Origin: Yersinia proxima
Lineage (GTDB): Bacteria > Pseudomonadota > Gammaproteobacteria > Enterobacterales > Enterobacteriaceae
Length of the DNA stretch: 64,000 nt
NCBI RefSeq assembly: GCF_902170785.1
Contig: NZ_CABHYG010000009.1
Location: 186,001-250,000, forward strand
Reading direction: 5' to 3'
The translations under genes were made by a program, and so were the position numbers. Positions 36,631 to 45,573 of this stretch are shown here, one piece after another (the first letter of the stretch is position 1; each line of letters begins with the position of its first letter). The notes beneath the pieces were generated by a model. The model was not told the origin of the DNA. It saw only the letters and a list, made by a program, of their open reading frames with translations, and ran no database searches.

Positions 36631-37614
36631 ATGAATTTCAGTGAAATTTACCGGCACGATCGGCAGGGAATTATCGTACTTACTTTATCGATAGCGATTT
36701 TTATCGTTTTTGTCTTCTTCTTACCCCGTTTTTTATCCACGGATAATCTGGTTAATTTAGTTCGAAGCGTCACACTTCTCGGCATTCTCGCCGTGGCAAT
36801 GGGGATGATTGTTATTGGTCGCGGCATCGATCTCTCATTAATATCAGTTATGGCGATCTCTACCGCCTGGCTATTGAATATGCTTAATCAGCAGGTTTCA
36901 CTTGCTGTTGCATTGCCATTAACCCTGCTGGCGGTGGTTGCTATCGGCATGGTGAATGGTCTGCTCATTGCCTACGCGGAGATTCCGGCTCTGTTCGCCA
37001 CTTTGGCTACTGGCATTTTGATCTACGGCATCGGTCGGTCACAATTGATAAGCCAGGATGTTATCTATTTGCCAAAATCTCAGCATACCATTGTGGAACT
37101 GGGCGAGGCTGCACTCGGCCCCGTTCCATTGGAGATAGTGCTGTTTTTCGTGCTGGCGGTGCTGATAGCCTTATTGCTCCGATTTTTTAAGTATGGTCGT
37201 TATCTCTATTTAATGGGCGATAATTTACAGGCGGCACGCAATATCGGCATTCCAATTCGTCCACTTATTACCTTGCAATATATCGTTTCTGCGCTGGTGG
37301 CATTTATTGCCGGTCTGGTGATTGTTGCCAGTTTGCACTCCATTAACACCCGTATTATTCACTCCACACTACTGTATGACGTGATATTAGTGGTGGTCGT
37401 AGGTGGAATAGGTTTATCAGGTGGAAAAGGCGGCATGCGTAATGTTATTTATGGCACTCTCTTTATTGGGCTGTTAATAAATGGTTTAACCATTCTCGAT
37501 ATTTCCGACCTCTATCAAAATTTGATCAAAGCCAGTTTCCTTTTAATTGCCCTGATTATCGACGGGGTCATTAACCCTCGTGATGAGCAAACCGATCAAC
37601 AGGGCGACATCTGA
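36631..37614 (+). CDS. ABC sugar transporter permease 1 (RbsC-like)
   Basis: This 327-residue inner-membrane permease of the ribose/branched-chain family (BPD_transp_2) has 8-10 hydrophobic segments, the signature GMIVIGRGIDLSLISVMAIS near residue 60 and GGIGLSGGKGGMRNVIYGTL near residue 265. It is the first gene of a six-gene operon. A second permease at 38699 would be its partner, giving a heterodimeric channel rather than the usual RbsC homodimer. The ribosome-binding site AGAG lies before the ATG. Substrate unknown. Confidence 0.86.
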   Translation: MNFSEIYRHDRQGIIVLTLSIAIFIVFVFFLPRFLSTDNLVNLVRSVTLLGILAVAMGMIVIGRGIDLSLISVMAISTAWLLNMLNQQVSLAVALPLTLLAVVAIGMVNGLLIAYAEIPALFATLATGILIYGIGRSQLISQDVIYLPKSQHTIVELGEAALGPVPLEIVLFFVLAVLIALLLRFFKYGRYLYLMGDNLQAARNIGIPIRPLITLQYIVSALVAFIAGLVIVASLHSINTRIIHSTLLYDVILVVVVGGIGLSGGKGGMRNVIYGTLFIGLLINGLTILDISDLYQNLIKASFLLIALIIDGVINPRDEQTDQQGDI

Positions 37615-37645
37615 GTCATCATTTATTCACCACAGGGTAGCGAAC

Positions 37646-38644
37646 ATGAAAAAATGGCAGAAAGTGGTCGTGCTGGGTTTAGCACTCAGCGTATGGGGTG
37701 GTAGTGCGTTTGGTCGCAACGATTCCGGCCCCACCAGCGTTGCCGAGCATTTCAAAGATAAGACGGTGGTACTGATCCCAATGGCAATGGGCATGGACTT
37801 GTCGCAAGGTTGGGCGCACTACATCGGCAACTCGCTAAAAGCAGAAGGTATTCACTTTGAAACACGTGATCCCAACTGGAAACCAGACGACGGTGCAGAA
37901 GCACTGACCGACGCAATTAACCGCAAGGTCGCTGCGGTTATCGTGCAATCACCCGATCTACAATCCTATTCGCGCCTTTATAATCGAGCGCAGCAAGCAG
38001 GGATTTATGTCATTCAAGTGGATAACCCGAGTAACTTCTCTTCAGATGCTTTTGTCGGCAGCAACTGGGCCACCGTGGGCCAGCTAGAAGCGCAGGCGGT
38101 CGTTAGCGGTTGTGGGTCCAATTCAACCCAAAAAATCGGTGTCATTCAGGGCGATCAAGTTAACGCCTCTAGCCTTGATCAATGGGCGGGTTTGCAGGAA
38201 GAGCTGAAAAAACATCCGGGCTTTGAAGTCGTTGCTGCGCCCTACTCCAACTGGGACGAAACCACGGCACGTAACGTCACTAGTACGCTGATCCAACAGC
38301 ATCCTGATGTATGCGGCATCGTTGATTTCTGGTCCACCACCGCACAAGGCACTGGTGCGGCCATCCGCGATGCGGGTAAAACCGGCAAAATCTTTCTCGC
38401 CACAACCGGTGGCGGCGAACAGGCCGACTGCGACCGCCTCAGCAATGGCGTGATTGATGCGCTGGTATCTACCGATGTACCTAATCAATCGCGCGATATC
38501 AGTACGCTGGTGAAATATCTGCTGCAAAGCGGAATACAAGCAGGCAGCGCTAAAACCTGGATTTACACGCCGGAATCCATCACCACACGCGCTGACTTAA
38601 AACCTGGCACCTGCTGGTCTCTGAAAGCCAACGCAGCAGCCTAA
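37646..38644 (+). CDS. Periplasmic sugar-binding protein (RbsB-like)
   Basis: This 332-residue binding protein of the type-I periplasmic family starts at ATG 37646 with a signal peptide (KKWQKVVVLGLALSVWGG, cleavage near FG/RN). Typical parts are AEALTDAINRKVAAVIVQSPD, GIYVIQVDNPSNFSSDAFVGS and DVCGIVDFWSTTAQGTGAAIRDAGKTG in two blocks. Two cysteines (in SGCGSNS and PDVCGI) and others near the C-terminus are more than usual. It should deliver a sugar or sugar-like ligand to the two permeases encoded around it. The longer frame from 37580 overlaps permease 1 and lacks a signal sequence. Confidence 0.85.
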   Translation: MKKWQKVVVLGLALSVWGGSAFGRNDSGPTSVAEHFKDKTVVLIPMAMGMDLSQGWAHYIGNSLKAEGIHFETRDPNWKPDDGAEALTDAINRKVAAVIVQSPDLQSYSRLYNRAQQAGIYVIQVDNPSNFSSDAFVGSNWATVGQLEAQAVVSGCGSNSTQKIGVIQGDQVNASSLDQWAGLQEELKKHPGFEVVAAPYSNWDETTARNVTSTLIQQHPDVCGIVDFWSTTAQGTGAAIRDAGKTGKIFLATTGGGEQADCDRLSNGVIDALVSTDVPNQSRDISTLVKYLLQSGIQAGSAKTWIYTPESITTRADLKPGTCWSLKANAAA

Positions 38645-38698
38645 TCACTCCTGATCAGCCGTGCGCGGCTGATCACTTCATTTATCGGGTCACTCACC

Positions 38699-40822
38699 AT
38701 GTCTATGCGCGAACGGGCGGCACGACTCCGCTACAATATCATTCCCAGTTATCTCATCGGTGAACTCCTGACCAAGCGCTGGATCGACAATGCAATTCCG
38801 CTGTTATTTTTACTGATTCTGCTACCGGTACTCGGCCATTTTTTACCTGGTTTTTTCACTCTTTCTAGCCTGAGCGACACCTCACGGCAGTGGGGTGAAT
38901 TTGCTCTGGTGGTGATGGGGATGAGCATTGTGATGCTCGGCGGCGGTATCGACCTTAGCGTTGGCGCTATCTTTGCCCTCAGTGCCTTTACTGCCGTTTC
39001 GGCCAACTCTCTGCTGGGGTTACCGCTGTGGCAATCGCTACTGCTGACGTTGGCGGTTGGTGTACTGGCCGGCGCCTTTAATGGCCTGTTGATTGGTTAT
39101 TTGCGGCTACGGGCTTTTCTGACCACACTGGTCAGTTTTATCCTCCTGCGCACATTGTTCGATATCTTAGTGGTGAAATACGCCTCACAAATTCAACAGT
39201 CGCCAGTGAACAATCCGCAGTGGAATTTTATCGGTGAAGAGGGTATCGGGCCACTGCCAGCCAGTTTTGTGCTGGCAATATTGGTGGCCATCGGCCTGCA
39301 TCTGCTGCTCAGCCGCATGCGCCTCGGTTGGCATATTCAGGCAGTGGGGGGCTCGCGGCGCTCAGCATGGAACTCCGGCATTGCCGTGCGCCGCACCGTG
39401 TTTATCACCTATGTGCTCTCCGGTATGTGCTGCGGGTTGGCGGGTTTTTTACTCGCCACACGTATGGGAGGTGTAGGCCCAGGAACCGGATTAGGGCTGG
39501 AGATCATGGCGCTGACTGCAGGTGTTGTCGGCGGCAATAGCCTCGGTGGCGGACGTGGCTCAATCATGAAAGGCATACTCGGCGCTATCATTGTTTTGCT
39601 GCTAACTAATGGATTAATCCGCCTCGGGCTGCCCAGCGGTAGTACCCAAATGGTGCTGGGTGTGGTACTGATTGCCGCCGTCTTTCTTGATATCCGCTGG
39701 CTGAAGAACCGCCACAAAGTACTGGCGAATGTCTATGTGGCACCGATTTATACCCGCATGGGCAAAACGCTGTCAGCAGAACCGGCAGCGCAATCGGCCT
39801 GGTCACTGAACGATAAACTGGCTGACACTGAATTTATTGGACTGGGCGAGTTGGAGGGACCGGAAGATGTGATTCTCGATAACAATGACAATCTCTACTG
39901 CGGCACGCGTCACGGCGAGATCATCCGTTTCTTCGCGCCCGATTATCAACGCTCTGAGGTTTTCACCCATATCGGCGGTTTTCCCTTAGGTTTGGCACTG
40001 GATAAAGACCAATCGCTAAAAATCTGTGTCGGCGCAATGGGACTGTATTCTGTGGCAAACGATCGCGCAGTAACGCAACTTTCCACTCAAACCCGTCGTT
40101 CGTGGCTGTCTGTGGTGGATGATGCGCGACTGCGTGACCCCAACGATTGTGATATCGCACCGGATGGCCGGGTATTCTTTACCGATTCCACCACGCGCTA
40201 TGACGCGCACGAATGGGCGCTGGATAGCATCGAAAGCCGCCCAACCGGTCGCCTGCTCTGCTACTCACCCGATAGCGGTAAAACTGAAACACTGCTCAGT
40301 GGCCTGCACTACACCAACGGCGTCTGTATTGCCCACGATGGGCTATCACTATTTTTGGCTGAATCCTGGGCATGCTGCGTCCACCGCTACTGGTTCGACG
40401 GGCCGAAAAAAGGGCAACTGGAGTGTGTTATCCGCGATATGCCAGGCTATCCCGATAACATCAATCGCGCATCGGACGGCCGTTACTGGATGGCATGGCT
40501 CGGCATGCGCACCCCCACTTTCGATCTAGCATTGCGTCATCCGGGGATGCGGCGGCGCATGACCCGGCGGCTGGTACAAGATGAATGGCTGTTCCCCAAC
40601 ATCAATACTGGCGGAGTAGTGAAATTCAGTGAGCAAGGCGAGATTCATGATGTGTTGGGTAACTTGGGCGGCATGAGTCATCCGATGGTCACATCAATGC
40701 GCGAACACAAAGGATACCTCTACGTTGGTGGCATCTTGAATAACCGTATTGGCCGCTACCGTTTGCCCAACGCTGATCCTAACTGGACGGGCTATCACTC
40801 TTACTGGGGGAGCGTCGCATGA
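38699..40822 (+). CDS. ABC permease fused to a strictosidine-synthase-like beta-propeller
   Basis: This 707-residue protein has two unrelated parts. Residues 1 to about 335 form a RbsC-type permease (GMSIVMLGGGIDLSVGAIFAL, GGNSLGGGRGSIMKG). After a linker, residues from about 375 to 707 form a soluble domain of the strictosidine synthase/SMP-30 beta-propeller type: GPEDVILDNNDNLYCGTRHG, GRVFFTDSTTRYDAHEWALD, ESRPTGRLLCYSPDSG, HYTNGVCIAHDG and PGYPDNINRASDGRYWMAW. Bacterial members act as lactonases or esterases, or have no known activity. No stop or frameshift separates the parts, so it is a true fusion. The next gene overlaps its stop by ATGA. Confidence 0.85.
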   Translation: MSMRERAARLRYNIIPSYLIGELLTKRWIDNAIPLLFLLILLPVLGHFLPGFFTLSSLSDTSRQWGEFALVVMGMSIVMLGGGIDLSVGAIFALSAFTAVSANSLLGLPLWQSLLLTLAVGVLAGAFNGLLIGYLRLRAFLTTLVSFILLRTLFDILVVKYASQIQQSPVNNPQWNFIGEEGIGPLPASFVLAILVAIGLHLLLSRMRLGWHIQAVGGSRRSAWNSGIAVRRTVFITYVLSGMCCGLAGFLLATRMGGVGPGTGLGLEIMALTAGVVGGNSLGGGRGSIMKGILGAIIVLLLTNGLIRLGLPSGSTQMVLGVVLIAAVFLDIRWLKNRHKVLANVYVAPIYTRMGKTLSAEPAAQSAWSLNDKLADTEFIGLGELEGPEDVILDNNDNLYCGTRHGEIIRFFAPDYQRSEVFTHIGGFPLGLALDKDQSLKICVGAMGLYSVANDRAVTQLSTQTRRSWLSVVDDARLRDPNDCDIAPDGRVFFTDSTTRYDAHEWALDSIESRPTGRLLCYSPDSGKTETLLSGLHYTNGVCIAHDGLSLFLAESWACCVHRYWFDGPKKGQLECVIRDMPGYPDNINRASDGRYWMAWLGMRTPTFDLALRHPGMRRRMTRRLVQDEWLFPNINTGGVVKFSEQGEIHDVLGNLGGMSHPMVTSMREHKGYLYVGGILNNRIGRYRLPNADPNWTGYHSYWGSVA

Positions 40823-41904
40823 GCCGTTTTTCATTGCTTGATCTTTTTCGCGGTAAAGCACTGACTATTCCCCCACTGGATGGGCCATTGCAACCAAACA
40901 ACGCACTGGATGATGCTACCATCTGGCTGGCAACGTCACAGCCCGATAATTTAACCGCCGACGGTGAACAGGTACTGTTCTCCAGCGGCAACCAGTTATT
41001 GCAGTTAGCTAAGGCGCCGCACAGCGCACCAGCTCTGCGGTGGCAATTTTCGCAGCCGATTGTCAGTATCGCCGCACGCCCTGGTGGCGGATTGGCATTG
41101 GCATTAGCAGATGACTCATTATGGCTGTGGCAGGACGGAGCGCCGCAACCATTAATATGCCCGCATGATGCCGTGCGCTGTATCACCGCCATGTTGTTTC
41201 TGGATAGACAACAACTGGTGCTGAGCATCGGCTCAGGGCGACTACCAACCACCGAGTGGTCGCGCGATCTACTGCTAAAACATCAGGAAGGCTCGGTGTG
41301 GCTATGGGATCTCAGCAACCAACAAGCGCGCTGTCTGGCTGACGGGCTGGGCTACCCACAAGGGATTGCCCATGGTTCTCAGGCCAATACCCTGCTGGTG
41401 ACGGAAAGTTGGCGTCACCGGGTGATAGAGCTAACACTTACCCGCCCTAGTGTCCGCGTAGTGCTTGACCAGTTGCCTGCTTATCCCTCACGCATTGTCG
41501 CCAGCCACGACGGCAGCGGCTATTGGCTGAGTTGCTTTGCCCCACGCAACCGGCTGGTCGAGTTTGTTTTACAAGAGAAAGCCTATCGGCTGGCGATGCT
41601 GGCTGAAGTGCCACCAGAATTCTGGATTGCGCCCGCTTATGCATCCGGCCACAGTTTTCTTGAGCCGCTTCAGTGCGGAGCGGTCAAAACTATGGGGGTG
41701 CACAAGCCTTGGTCACCTAGCCGCTCGTGGGGGCTGGTGATACGGCTGAATAAACAGGGGCAGCCGATTGCCAGTTATCACAGCCGTGCCGATGGACAAC
41801 GACACGGTGTAAACAGCGTACTCGATACCGGCGATGCACTGTGGGTGGCATCACGCGGCGGCAATGTGCTGATTAATTTGCACCAGGAGACACACCATGC
41901 ATGA
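40819..41904 (+). CDS. Second beta-propeller protein of the ABC operon
   Basis: This 361-residue protein without signal peptide or membrane segment has repeated propeller-like blades (VSIAARPGGGLALALADDSLW, GYPQGIAHGSQANTLLVTESW, YPSRIVASHDGSGYWLSCF, NSVLDTGDALWVASRGGNV). It looks distantly related to the strictosidine-synthase-like domain of the previous gene; the NRLVEF and TESWRHRVIEL segments line up with the APMAP-type pattern. The start overlaps the fusion gene by 4 bases and the end overlaps the ATPase gene by 8, so the three are tightly coupled. Enzymatic or binding role unknown. Confidence 0.72.
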   Translation: MSRFSLLDLFRGKALTIPPLDGPLQPNNALDDATIWLATSQPDNLTADGEQVLFSSGNQLLQLAKAPHSAPALRWQFSQPIVSIAARPGGGLALALADDSLWLWQDGAPQPLICPHDAVRCITAMLFLDRQQLVLSIGSGRLPTTEWSRDLLLKHQEGSVWLWDLSNQQARCLADGLGYPQGIAHGSQANTLLVTESWRHRVIELTLTRPSVRVVLDQLPAYPSRIVASHDGSGYWLSCFAPRNRLVEFVLQEKAYRLAMLAEVPPEFWIAPAYASGHSFLEPLQCGAVKTMGVHKPWSPSRSWGLVIRLNKQGQPIASYHSRADGQRHGVNSVLDTGDALWVASRGGNVLINLHQETHHA

Positions 41905-43387
41905 GCTACTGACATTAGATAATATCAGTAAGCGTTATCACGGCGCGCAGGCGCTGGACGATGTGAGTTTTAGCTTACGCGCCGGTGAAGTCCACGCGCT
42001 GCTCGGTGAGAACGGTGCGGGGAAATCAACACTCAGCAAAATCATGGCGGGGGTGGTTACACCGGAGCAGGGGGAACTTCGCTGGGAAGGTCGCACCGTC
42101 AGTTTCACCTCCCCCGCCGAGTCGCGTAAACAGGGTATTGCCATGGTCTTTCAGGAGACGAGTCTAATCCCGTCGATGACCGTGGCACAAAACATCTGGC
42201 TGGGTGATGAGAAAACCTTTAACCGCCTACGTAGTGTCTATATTGCTGCACAGCAATTCCTGCAAACCCTTAATTTCCCTGTTGACCCTACAGTGCAAGT
42301 GGCCACTTTGGGCGCGGCAAAACGGCAAATGGTAGAGATTGCCCGCGCAGTGCGCCTGCAAGCCAAAGTGATCATTTTCGATGAGCCGACCGCCACATTA
42401 ACGCCAGAGGAGAAACGACACTTTTTCGCCCTTATTCGCCGCTTACAGAAACAAGGCATCACGCTGGTATTTATCAGTCATGCTATTGAAGAGGCACTGC
42501 AACTAGCGGATCGCATCACTATTCTGCGCGACGGCAAGCATGTTATTACCGACGACGCTCAGGCCTTTAGCCGCGAAAGTATTATTGCCCATATGATCGG
42601 AAGAACGACAGAGAATGTCCCAGTAGTAACGACGCGCACACCGCGGCCAGCGGGGCAGAAAATCCTCAGCGTACAGGATCTTTCACGTGGCAATGTGGTG
42701 CGTAATAACGCGTTTTCTCTTTATTGCGGCCAAATCACCGGCATTTTTGGTCTGGTGGGTTCGGGACGTACCGAAACGGCACGTATTATTGCGGGCATCG
42801 ATAAACGAGACTTCTCGCGCGGCGGCACGATTGAACTCAATGGACAGCCAGTACGCTATCGTGTACCACGTCAGGCGATGAAAGATGGCATCGTCTATGT
42901 GACCGAAGACCGTAAATCAGACGGATTTTTTGAAACAGCAACCGTTGCTGAGAATCTCTATGCCGGATTGCTGGCCTCCAACCTACACCATTCACCGCTG
43001 GTTAGCCGAAAGGCGCAATCGGCGCTGGCAGAACAGTGGCGACAGCGACTTAACATTCGCGCCCTCAACCCACTGGAGCCGGTGGTAGCGCTGTCAGGCG
43101 GCAATCAGCAAAAAGTGGTGATCGGCAAAAGTCTGGTACAGCAGCCGCGCTTAATCATTTTTGATGAACCTACACGCGGTGTAGATGTTGGCGCGATCAA
43201 CGAAATTCACCAGTTGATTAACCAGTTGGCGGATGACGGCCTGGCGGTGGTAGTTATCTCTTCTTATCTGCCCGAGATTCTGGCGCTGTCTGATCGCATT
43301 TTGGTGTCACGCCAAGGCCGAATCGTTGAAGAGTTTGCTGCCGACCAAGCCGATGAAACAAAAATCATGTATGCCGCAGTGCATTAA
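41897..43387 (+). CDS. ABC sugar transporter ATPase (RbsA/MglA-like)
   Basis: This 496-residue protein has two fused nucleotide-binding domains, as in RbsA. The first has Walker A LLGENGAGKSTLS near residue 36 and Walker B VIIFDEPTATLTPEEKRH. The second has a degenerate Walker A (GLVGSGRTETARII), signature LSGGNQQKVVIGKSL and Walker B LIIFDEPTRGVDVGAINEI. This asymmetric pair is normal for the family. It powers the two permeases encoded upstream. The start overlaps the previous gene by 8 bases. Confidence 0.92.
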   Translation: MHELLTLDNISKRYHGAQALDDVSFSLRAGEVHALLGENGAGKSTLSKIMAGVVTPEQGELRWEGRTVSFTSPAESRKQGIAMVFQETSLIPSMTVAQNIWLGDEKTFNRLRSVYIAAQQFLQTLNFPVDPTVQVATLGAAKRQMVEIARAVRLQAKVIIFDEPTATLTPEEKRHFFALIRRLQKQGITLVFISHAIEEALQLADRITILRDGKHVITDDAQAFSRESIIAHMIGRTTENVPVVTTRTPRPAGQKILSVQDLSRGNVVRNNAFSLYCGQITGIFGLVGSGRTETARIIAGIDKRDFSRGGTIELNGQPVRYRVPRQAMKDGIVYVTEDRKSDGFFETATVAENLYAGLLASNLHHSPLVSRKAQSALAEQWRQRLNIRALNPLEPVVALSGGNQQKVVIGKSLVQQPRLIIFDEPTRGVDVGAINEIHQLINQLADDGLAVVVISSYLPEILALSDRILVSRQGRIVEEFAADQADETKIMYAAVH

Positions 43388-43412
43388 GCGACCAAACAAC
43401 GGGAGAGCCAAT

Positions 43413-43826
43413 ATGGCCTTAGTAAATTATATTGATGAAGCTCAGGCAGAACCGCGCGTTAAAGCGATCTTTGATGACATTAAACAGACACGACAGGTCG
43501 AGACGATTAACAATTTTTGGCTGGCGCTGGCTAATGATCCTGCGGCACTGGAACGCACCTGGTCGAGCCTGAAAGCGATAATGTCCCCCGACGGGGAGTT
43601 AGACGCGTTAACCAAAGAGCTGATTTACGTGGCTGTTTCGATCACCAATGGCTGTGATTACTGCACAGTATCGCACCTGGCATCCGCGCGCAAAGCTGGG
43701 CTGACAGTAGGCCAGCGCAATGAGCTGCTGGCAATAGTCGGCATGGCAAATGAAACCAACCGGCTAGTGAAAGGATACCAGGTAGATATCGATCCGGCAC
43801 TGCACAGTTACGCTGCTGGATTATAA
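43413..43826 (+). CDS. AhpD-like / carboxymuconolactone decarboxylase family protein
   Basis: This small alpha-helical protein of 137 residues has the redox motif C81-DY-C84-TVS-H88, preceded by KELIYVAVSITNG, as in AhpD-type peroxidases. Family members either reduce peroxides with the CxxC pair or decarboxylate or isomerise lactones. As the last gene of the ABC operon with two propeller proteins, a metabolic role on the imported compound is possible. The ATG at 43413 follows GGGAGAG; the frame further up overlaps the ATPase gene and is not family sequence. Confidence 0.84.
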   Translation: MALVNYIDEAQAEPRVKAIFDDIKQTRQVETINNFWLALANDPAALERTWSSLKAIMSPDGELDALTKELIYVAVSITNGCDYCTVSHLASARKAGLTVGQRNELLAIVGMANETNRLVKGYQVDIDPALHSYAAGL

Positions 43827-43835
43827 ATTCGAGTA

Positions 43836-43868
43836 CGGGTTCCGAGTGCTGACAAGCTGACGAACCCG
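43836..43868. terminator. Hairpin between convergent ABC operon and SDR gene
   Basis: CGGGTTC pairs with GAACCCG across a 19-nt loop, 10 bases after the AhpD-like gene. T-rich sequence appears only 20 bases later. Plausible as an end signal of the operon. Confidence 0.4.
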
Positions 43869-43927
43869 CGCCCTTGCATTAAATTTCCCTTTTACCTGAT
43901 ATAAATACTCGTCTAATTTTCGTTATG

Positions 43928-44719
43928 TCATTCAGAGATAATCCGATAACGCTCCGCAGCATGTTCCTGAGCAAAACTCGGCAACATTGCTTGCCGTGTA
44001 ACCTGATAATCTTCCCACTGCGCGACATCATGCAGCGGAGGAATGGTCACCGGCTCACGGCGATCAAAGCCCACTAATGCGGCATCCACCAATTCCCCTA
44101 CCTCCATCAGCGCCGAAACAGTGTTGATATCGGTGCCCGAACGCTGCCAAATTTCGGTCCGTGTGGCGGCAGGCAATACTGCCTGAACATAAACACCTTG
44201 AGGTGCGAGTTCAAGACTGAGCCCTTGAGAAAGAAACAGCACAAATGCTTTGGTTGCACCATAAACCGTCAAACCAAACTCTGGCGCCAGGCCGACGACC
44301 GAACCAATATTGATGATTGCCCCCTCACCTGCTGCTGCCAGCCGTGGCGCAACAGCACTAGCAAGCCGCGCGAGAGCCGTAGTGTTAAGGGTAATAATCC
44401 GCTCAATATCATCCGTGGCCTGCTCAATAAAACTTCCGCTAATGTTCATACCTGCATTGTTCACGAGGATCCCGATACGATTATCATCGCGTAACCGTGT
44501 TTCCACGGCAGCAAGCTCGTCGGGCTGCGTCAGGTCAGCCGGTAAGACGTCAACAGTGATGCCATTGTCCTGACGAAGTTGGGCGGCCAATGTTTCTAAT
44601 CGCGCACCATCGCGAGCGACCAAAACCAGGTCATGTCCGCGACGTGCGAAACGTTCAGCATAAGTGGCACCAATACCGGATGACGCACCTGTAATAAGAA
44701 CCGCGGGGATCGTATTCAT
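43928..44719 (-). CDS. Short-chain dehydrogenase/reductase
   Basis: This 263-residue Rossmann-fold oxidoreductase has the cofactor motif TGASSGIGATY at residues 10-20, NNAG at 87-90 and catalytic Ser140, Tyr153 and Lys157 (in VYGATKAF). An Arg in the segment after strand 2 (VARDGARL) suggests NADP(H). The substrate cannot be predicted. It diverges from a TetR-type regulator gene, and the two palindromes between them are likely operators for that regulator. Confidence 0.9.
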   Translation of the reverse strand: MNTIPAVLITGASSGIGATYAERFARRGHDLVLVARDGARLETLAAQLRQDNGITVDVLPADLTQPDELAAVETRLRDDNRIGILVNNAGMNISGSFIEQATDDIERIITLNTTALARLASAVAPRLAAAGEGAIINIGSVVGLAPEFGLTVYGATKAFVLFLSQGLSLELAPQGVYVQAVLPAATRTEIWQRSGTDINTVSALMEVGELVDAALVGFDRREPVTIPPLHDVAQWEDYQVTRQAMLPSFAQEHAAERYRIISE

Positions 44720-44748
44720 GAAATTTGCTCTCTTATGGATAATTTATA

Positions 44749-44791
44749 GATGACGGTCATCATCTATTATTGATATTATGATCGGTATCAT
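44749..44791. promoter_or_regulatory. Candidate TetR operators between SDR and tetR genes
   Basis: GATGAC-G-GTCATC at 44749-44761 and ATGAT-CGGT-ATCAT at 44778-44791 are two related palindromes inside the divergent promoter region. TetR proteins usually bind such sites and repress both their own gene and the neighbour. Confidence 0.55.
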
Positions 44792-44909
44792 CTAAGTGTC
44801 AACGGGGATTCACTTGCAGGAATAGATTATGTATTGATGAGAAGCGACATCTATTGATGCGTTGGCATGGCATACTCTATGATGCTGCCTGTTCAATTAG
44901 GAGAAATGT

Positions 44910-45494
44910 ATGGCCCGGGTATCAAAGCAGCAAATGGCACTCAATCGCGAGGCAATCGTCGAGACGTCTTCGCAACTCTTCCGTGCTCGGGGTTTGAATG
45001 GTGTCAGTGTCAACGATTTAATGGCTGCGGTCGGTTTGACTCATGGCGGATTCTACGGGCACTTTGCTTCTAAAGATGAACTGGCGGCGATTGCCAGCCG
45101 CAAAGCACTCGATGAGTCCAGCGCCCGCTGGCAAGAAATCAGCAGCGAGCCAGACCAGAATAACCTGCGCACACTGGTAGAGTTTTATCTCTCACCGCCC
45201 CACCGTGACCATGCCGAAAATGGTTGTGCCATTACAGCATTAGCCAGTGATGTGGCACGTGAGAATAATGATAATCCAGTATGTGAGGTCTATCTTAGCG
45301 GGGTGAAATCCATGCTGGCGAGATTAGAGTCCGTCTCTAATATAGAAGATCCCGAACAGCGCAGACAGCATGCACTGGCGCAGTTTGCGATGATGTCAGG
45401 TGCATTAACACTGGCGCGCGCGACCGCCGGGAATAAATTATCGGATGATTTTCTTGATGCGGCTAAAAATGCCTTACTGAGAGAAGAGTCATAA
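44910..45494 (+). CDS. TetR family transcriptional regulator
   Basis: This 194-residue regulator has an N-terminal helix-turn-helix (VNDLMAAVGLTHGGFYGHFA, about residues 33-52). The C-terminal ligand domain is of the type with CAITALASDVARE and QFAMMSGALTLARATAG, close to the AcrR/TetR_C group often found beside SDR enzymes. AGGAG lies before the ATG. It probably represses the divergent SDR gene through the palindromes at 44749-44791. The inducer is unknown. Confidence 0.9.
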   Translation: MARVSKQQMALNREAIVETSSQLFRARGLNGVSVNDLMAAVGLTHGGFYGHFASKDELAAIASRKALDESSARWQEISSEPDQNNLRTLVEFYLSPPHRDHAENGCAITALASDVARENNDNPVCEVYLSGVKSMLARLESVSNIEDPEQRRQHALAQFAMMSGALTLARATAGNKLSDDFLDAAKNALLREES

Positions 45495-45573
45495 TTTAAC
45501 CCTCACATATTAGCAGCAGCCCCTTCCTACTCACTAACAGGCAAGGGCTACTCCCCGAAGATAATGCTCAAGG

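Noticed and set aside
45518..45549. Terminator between the tetR-type gene and cheV
   Set aside because: AGCCCCTTCC against GGCAAGGGCT pairs only with two mismatches and there is no T-run; too weak to list.
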